From: Gramella sp. KN1008
Lineage (GTDB): Bacteria; Bacteroidota; Bacteroidia; Flavobacteriales; Flavobacteriaceae
NCBI RefSeq assembly: GCF_004332155.1
Contig: NZ_SJDV01000002.1
Coordinates: 62,001-126,000, forward strand
DNA length: 64,000 bases
Reading direction: 5' to 3'
Both the position numbers and the translations under genes were made by a program. Numbering within the stretch: position 1 is the first letter of the stretch; every line of letters begins with the position of its first letter. The notes below the pieces were generated by a model, which was given only the letters and a program-made list of their open reading frames with translations, did not search any database and was not told the DNA's origin. Positions 60,191 through 64,000 of the stretch are shown here, piece after piece.

Positions 60191-60715
60191 ATGAAAAGAA
60201 TAATAATTATATTTCTTATAGGTTTTTCACCTGTGATGAACTTCGCGCAAAATTTTGCTAAATACGAAGAATTATCTGGCGTGGATATGTTCACGGTATC
60301 TCCACAGGCCTTTAAAATGGCCAATAAAATAGAACTGGGGGATGATCCTGAATCTTTAGCATATAAAAAATTGATCGATGGGTTGGAACAGATAGAGATC
60401 TATAAGACCAGCAAACCCGAAATTAGAAAAATGATGTCTAACGATGTTAACTCCTATCTTGGCAAAAAACCTTTTAGTGAATTGATGAGTGTAAAAGAAT
60501 CGGGAAACACCATTAAATTCTATTTTGTTGCAGGGAGCACTGACAATTACGTGAAGGAATTACTGATGTTCTTGGAGGGTGAAGAGGACGGTGAACCTAT
60601 ATCTTTAATCTTTAATATTAAAGGAAATATCAATCTTTCGCAATTGTACAAATTAGCCGAGGACCTTAAAGTTCCCGGTGCCGAAGAATTAAAAAAAGCC
60701 AATAAAAAATCATAA
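60191..60715 (+). CDS. DUF4252 secreted protein (first copy)
   Basis: This 174-residue protein has a signal peptide (1-19, ending NFAQ). The mature part has the DUF4252 pattern: SGVDMFTVSPQAFKMANKIE, then LEQIEIYKTSKPEIRKMMSN, then a strand-rich region with ESGNTIKFYFVAGSTDNYVK and ISLIFNIKGNINLSQL. The function of DUF4252 is unknown; such proteins are common downstream of ECF sigma factors in Bacteroidota. It lies 11 bp after the anti-sigma gene and 3 bp before a second DUF4252 gene. Confidence 0.82.
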   Translation: MKRIIIIFLIGFSPVMNFAQNFAKYEELSGVDMFTVSPQAFKMANKIELGDDPESLAYKKLIDGLEQIEIYKTSKPEIRKMMSNDVNSYLGKKPFSELMSVKESGNTIKFYFVAGSTDNYVKELLMFLEGEEDGEPISLIFNIKGNINLSQLYKLAEDLKVPGAEELKKANKKS

Positions 60716-60718
60716 GCC

Positions 60719-61348
60719 ATGAAAACTATTAAACTTTTACTTGTATTTATCCTTGTGGCTGTGTTTTCATCCTGTGATGACGGAAAATCGCTTCAGAAAT
60801 ATTATGTGGAAAACCAGGAGGATACAGATTTTCTGGCTCTTGATGTCCCGCCAAGTATGTTCGCAAATCTTGAAGCCCTTGATGAAGAGCAGAGAACTAC
60901 TATGGAAAGTATCAAGAAGGTTAACGTACTTGCTTTAAGGGCAGATCAGCATCCAGAAAAATTCCAAGAGGAAAAGGCCAGACTGGATGAGATTTTTCAG
61001 GACGAAAGATACCAGTTATTGATGAAGTATGGCGGAGGTAACCGGAAGGCTGAAATGTATTTTACAGGTGAAGATGATGCTATAGACGAACTCATTGTGT
61101 ATGGATATGACGATGAGAAAGGCCTTGGACTCGCACGGGTACTAGGGGAGAATATGAACCCCGAGAAGATCATTAAACTGATGAAGTCTCTGGATAAGGA
61201 TGATATTAATATGGAAGGGATTAAAGGACTTGGCGGGATCCTTGAAGATGAAATTGATAAAAAGGAAGACTCCGTAAAAATGGAGGTGAAAAGTGAAACA
61301 GGAGTTGATACTGTTTCTACTGAAAAAGATGCTACTATTAAAGAGTAG
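60719..61348 (+). CDS. DUF4252 lipoprotein (second copy)
   Basis: This 209-residue protein has a lipobox at SSC (Cys19). It shares the DUF4252 plan with its upstream neighbour: DFLALDVPPSMFANLEALDE, then IKKVNVLALRADQHPEKFQE, then MYFTGEDDAIDELIVYGYDD. A C-terminal Lys/Glu/Asp/Ser/Thr-rich tail (about 175-209) is probably disordered. The two proteins may act together, one soluble and one membrane-bound. It is the last gene of the sigma operon, with a terminator 20 bp later. Confidence 0.82.
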   Translation: MKTIKLLLVFILVAVFSSCDDGKSLQKYYVENQEDTDFLALDVPPSMFANLEALDEEQRTTMESIKKVNVLALRADQHPEKFQEEKARLDEIFQDERYQLLMKYGGGNRKAEMYFTGEDDAIDELIVYGYDDEKGLGLARVLGENMNPEKIIKLMKSLDKDDINMEGIKGLGGILEDEIDKKEDSVKMEVKSETGVDTVSTEKDATIKE

Positions 61349-61366
61349 ATTTAATTAGTTGAAAGT

Positions 61367-61391
61367 AAAAAGCCCCTTTTAGGGGCTTTTT
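61367..61391. terminator. Bidirectional rho-independent terminator
   Basis: The 10-bp stem AAAAGCCCCT/AGGGGCTTTT with a 3-nt loop ends both the sigma operon and the convergent purB gene. Confidence 0.88.
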
Positions 61392-61395
61392 TAAT

Positions 61396-62733
61396 TTATA
61401 TCCCTGTATAATTCTGAGGAGTTATTTCATGTAGTTCCTTCTTGATATTGTCTGAGACATCAAGCTGATCTATAAATTCTGAAATACTTTTTTCTGTAAT
61501 CCTTTCATTTGTTCTGGTGAGCCCTTTCAAGGCTTCATAAGGATTTTTATATCCCTCTCTTCTAAGAATGGTCTGAATGGCTTCTGCAGCTACAGCCCAG
61601 TTGTTCTCAAGATCCTCGTTCAGTTTGGCCTCATTCAGTAATAGCTTGTTTAATCCTTTGAGGGTGGATTTGAAAGCGATGATCGTATGTCCAATAGGAA
61701 CACCAACATTCCTTAACACCGTACTATCTGTTAGATCTCTCTGAAGACGGCTTACAGGAAGTTTTGATGCCAGATGTTCAAATATGGCATTTGCTATTCC
61801 CAGATTCCCTTCACTGTTCTCAAAATCAATTGGATTGACCTTGTGAGGCATGGCTGAAGAACCGATCTCACCTTTTTTGATCTTCTGCTTGAAATAATCC
61901 ATTGAAATATAGGTCCAGATATCCCTGTCCAGATCTATAAAGATGTTATTGATACGCTTAAGGGCATCGAAAAGAGCAGCCATATGATCGTAGTGCTCAA
62001 TCTGGGTGGTAGGGAAGGAGTGATGTAATCCCAATTTATTCTCCACGAAATTCTGCCCGAATTGCCTCCAGTCAGTTTCAGGGTAGGCAACCTTGTGAGC
62101 ATTATAATTTCCGGTTGCTCCGCCAAATTTAGCGGCATGCGGAATTTCTTCCAGTAATTTGATCTGTTCTTTAATTCTTACTACAAATACGTCGATCTCT
62201 TTCCCCAGGCGGGTAGGGGACGCCGGCTGGCCATGTGTTCGGGCGAGTAATGGAATATCCTTCCACTGAGAAACCATTTCTTCCAGTTTCGCCAGGATTT
62301 CATTTAATGCGGGTAGATATACATCGATGATCGCATCTTTAAGGCTTAATGGAATAGCTGTATTGTTAATGTCCTGGGAGGTGAGTCCGAAATGAATGAA
62401 CTCCTTTGAAGTTTCCATTCCAAGTTTGCCAAATTCCTCCTTCAGGTAATATTCAACAGCCTTTACATCGTGATTAGTTACCTTTTCGATCTTCTTTACT
62501 GCCTGCGCGTCAAGAGACGTAAAGTTTTCATACAGCTCCCTGATCTTGGAAAAGTTTTCAGGATCAACATCTTTCAGCTGAGGTAAACCCTGCTCATACA
62601 AAGCAATGAAATATTCAACCTCTACTTTGATCCGGTATTTTATTAGTGCTTCTTCACTGAAGTAGGCCGAAAGTTTTCTGGTTTTGGACCTGTAGCGTCC
62701 GTCTATGGGTGATACTGCCGATAGGGATGTCAT
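61396..62733 (-). CDS. purB: Adenylosuccinate lyase
   Basis: This 445-residue enzyme acts twice in purine synthesis, splitting fumarate from SAICAR and from adenylosuccinate. It begins LSAVSPIDGRYRSKT, typical of PurB. The superfamily signature SSAMPHKVNPIDFENSEGN (about 290-308) contains the mobile catalytic loop, and the conserved His region reads ARTHGQPASPTRLG. The length and start are those of the E. coli-type enzyme. It lies downstream of the sirtuin gene on the same strand with a 132-bp gap, so it may have its own promoter. Confidence 0.96.
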   Translation of the reverse strand: MTSLSAVSPIDGRYRSKTRKLSAYFSEEALIKYRIKVEVEYFIALYEQGLPQLKDVDPENFSKIRELYENFTSLDAQAVKKIEKVTNHDVKAVEYYLKEEFGKLGMETSKEFIHFGLTSQDINNTAIPLSLKDAIIDVYLPALNEILAKLEEMVSQWKDIPLLARTHGQPASPTRLGKEIDVFVVRIKEQIKLLEEIPHAAKFGGATGNYNAHKVAYPETDWRQFGQNFVENKLGLHHSFPTTQIEHYDHMAALFDALKRINNIFIDLDRDIWTYISMDYFKQKIKKGEIGSSAMPHKVNPIDFENSEGNLGIANAIFEHLASKLPVSRLQRDLTDSTVLRNVGVPIGHTIIAFKSTLKGLNKLLLNEAKLNEDLENNWAVAAEAIQTILRREGYKNPYEALKGLTRTNERITEKSISEFIDQLDVSDNIKKELHEITPQNYTGI

Positions 62734-62865
62734 GTTCTATTTTTAAAAATTAAAACAGTAAAGATACCGCTTCAAAATTTACTATAAAACTCCTCCTGCA
62801 TTTTCATGATGTACTTGCTTTTGATAGGCTGAAAATATGAGCAGTACCGTTCCTCTTTCCGATTC

Positions 62866-63558
62866 TCAGACCTTGTTATTTCTGTTCAGGAGTCTTTCTA
62901 CAATTTCTGGAACCCCTTCTACTGCCTTCTTTTCAATAATTTCAAGATTGCCGCTTTCGGTGATGTTTGGTCTGGGGTCAATAAAATAGATGGGAATACT
63001 GGGAGGAGCAAAATCTACGAGACCCGCAGCGGGATATACCTGCATTGAAGTTCCTATTACCATGAGTATATCAGCTTTTTTGGTTATTTCGGCAGCCCGC
63101 TGGAACATAGGTACAGCCTCCCCGAACCAAACCACATGTGGACGTAACTGGGAATTATGTTCGCAAAAATCACCTATGCAGATATCTTTTCGCCAGTCCA
63201 TCACAAGGTCCTCATCGAAAGTGCTTCGGGCCTTTAATAACTCTCCATGCAGATGGGTAACGTTTTTACTTCCGGCCCTTTCATGCAGATCGTCTATATT
63301 CTGAGTGATTATTTGAACATCAAATCTTTCTTCCAGTTTTACCAGAGCCTTATGAGCATCATTGGGTTTAACTTTAAGCAATTGCCTGCGTCGCTGATTG
63401 TAAAAATCCAGCACCAGTTCTTTGTTTTTTGCCCATCCCATAGGGGAGGCTACTTCCATAACATCATAACCCTCCCATAATCCATCGGCATCCCTAAAGG
63501 TCCTTATTCCACTTTCGGCGCTTATACCGGCTCCTGTTAACACGCAGATCCTTTCCAT
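62866..63558 (-). CDS. cobB: NAD-dependent protein deacylase, class III sirtuin
   Basis: This 230-residue Sir2 protein removes acyl groups from lysine using NAD. It has GAGISAESGIRTFRDADGLW, QNIDDLH (86-92), the catalytic His104 in HLHGEL and the late GTSMQVYPAAGLV. The Y53-x-x-R56 pair (FYNQRRRQL) is the class III acyl-lysine selectivity motif of CobB and SIRT5, so removal of succinyl and similar groups is likely. Only two cysteines (C127, C132) remain at the zinc site where four are usual, so the structural zinc is probably absent. Confidence 0.92.
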   Translation of the reverse strand: MERICVLTGAGISAESGIRTFRDADGLWEGYDVMEVASPMGWAKNKELVLDFYNQRRRQLLKVKPNDAHKALVKLEERFDVQIITQNIDDLHERAGSKNVTHLHGELLKARSTFDEDLVMDWRKDICIGDFCEHNSQLRPHVVWFGEAVPMFQRAAEITKKADILMVIGTSMQVYPAAGLVDFAPPSIPIYFIDPRPNITESGNLEIIEKKAVEGVPEIVERLLNRNNKV

Positions 63559-63730
63559 ATTATTTTAAAGCTTGGACAAAAGTTAATTAAAATAAGATAA
63601 ACGGTTTTATTTTGATATAAATGGTAACGTGAAGTTAAAGTTAGCCGAAATACAAGGATTTTAGCAAAATTTTCACGCAACAAAAGCAGGGAATTGCCAA
63701 CTTAGAAAGGAACTTTAATTATGAAATATT

Positions 63731-64000
63731 ATGAAAATGAAGAGAGTATTCTTAATGCTGTTGAGTATTGCAACCCTGGTTGCATGTAGTGATGACGACG
63801 ATGGAACTACCCCACCATTCGAAGGAGATTCAGAGGTGTATGAACTTAATGCCATAGGTGATTCAGGAGTGTCGGGAGATGCAACTATCACAGAGAATGA
63901 GGATGGTTCGTTCGTAGTAGAGCTTGATCTCAATGGTACTTCAGAAGGAAATATGCACCCTGCCCATATCCATTTTAATTCTGCCGCAGAAGGTGGAGGA
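63731..64000 (+). CDS. Lipoprotein, CHRD-like, cut by window end (partial)
   Basis: An open frame from ATG 63731 runs off the window after 90 codons. The signal MKMKRVFLMLLSIATLVAC ends at Cys19 and is followed by SDDDDG, an acidic stretch like Bacteroidota surface-export signals. The visible mature part (VYELNAIGDSGVSGDATITE, HPAHIHFNSAAEGGG) is beta-rich and recalls CHRD or superoxide-dismutase-like secreted domains, but the defining C-terminal part is missing. The internal ATG at 63737 is an alternative start. Confidence 0.65.
   Translation, partial: MKMKRVFLMLLSIATLVACSDDDDGTTPPFEGDSEVYELNAIGDSGVSGDATITENEDGSFVVELDLNGTSEGNMHPAHIHFNSAAEGGG

Noticed and set aside
63715..63933. 72-codon minus-strand open frame at the right end
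   Set aside because: It lies antisense to the partial lipoprotein gene, whose signal peptide and acidic export signal are far better coding evidence.
1..64000. CRISPR array, insertion sequence, prophage, tRNA or rRNA
   Set aside because: No regularly spaced repeats, transposase, integrase or phage genes were seen, and none of the intergenic gaps contains a recognisable tRNA or rRNA sequence.

Overview
The window looks like a chromosomal segment of a marine Flavobacteriaceae bacterium (Bacteroidota), probably near Gramella/Christiangramia or Salegentibacter. This rests on several signs: promoters of the TTTG-N19-TAnnTTTG type (upstream of rpmE2, rpmH and an alpha/beta hydrolase gene); AT-rich DNA with almost no Shine-Dalgarno signals; many lipoproteins with acidic residues just after the lipobox cysteine; type B L31; a CarB of about 950 residues without the C-terminal regulatory domain; DUF4252, DUF4199 and BNR/Asp-box proteins; and a GlmU-like protein of the Bacteroidota type. 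I see no rRNA, tRNA, insertion sequence, prophage or CRISPR array. Most of the window is ordinary core genome.

Layout. 1-7.4 kb: a 14-residue remnant of a gene entering from the left, a large secreted BNR-repeat protein, a PRC-barrel protein with a small membrane protein, a dienelactone hydrolase lipoprotein behind a secreted M28 peptidase, and a YtxH protein. 7.5-12.6 kb: a trehalose/osmotic cluster (fused trehalose-6-phosphate synthase/phosphatase, divergent GH15 enzyme, convergent MscS channel). 12.8-20.8 kb: a fatty-acid beta-oxidation operon marR-fadB-fadA-fadE, with a perfect 18-bp palindrome over the marR promoter, plus a separate fadD. 20.9-30 kb: purL, a DUF4377-like lipoprotein, rsmB, a YCF48-like lipoprotein, an ECF sigma/anti-sigma/periplasmic-protein operon, and a 377-bp intergenic region with a candidate small RNA or attenuated leader before a small secreted protein. 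30-43 kb: MsbA-like exporter, phosphohexomutase, glycosyltransferase, DUF4199 protein, L31, GlmU-like protein, mtaB, pirin, hydrolase, lytic transglycosylase, TlpA-like protein and L34. 43-51 kb: carB, a DUF423 protein, and a tight five-gene operon from rmuC to a bile acid:Na+ symporter homologue.

51.2-57.5 kb is a complete vitamin B12 uptake locus: ABC transporter (ATPase, permease, binding lipoprotein) on the minus strand; on the plus strand a cobalamin riboswitch, a BtuB-like TonB-dependent receptor and a BtuG-like beta-propeller lipoprotein. The riboswitch carries about 106 nt, including an imperfect palindrome, where a short conserved loop is normally found. This is the most unusual element in the window. 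57.5-64 kb: a surface S41 protease lipoprotein, a second ECF sigma operon with two DUF4252 proteins, purB, a class III sirtuin, and the start of a lipoprotein gene cut by the window end.

Several starts were moved from the longest open frame on the basis of signal peptides, promoter positions or family starts (ytxH, fadA, marR, the YCF48-like gene, mtaB, the B12-binding protein, btuB, and the second ECF sigma). rpmH is too short for a usual ORF cutoff and was read directly. All assignments come from reading motifs; no database search was run.
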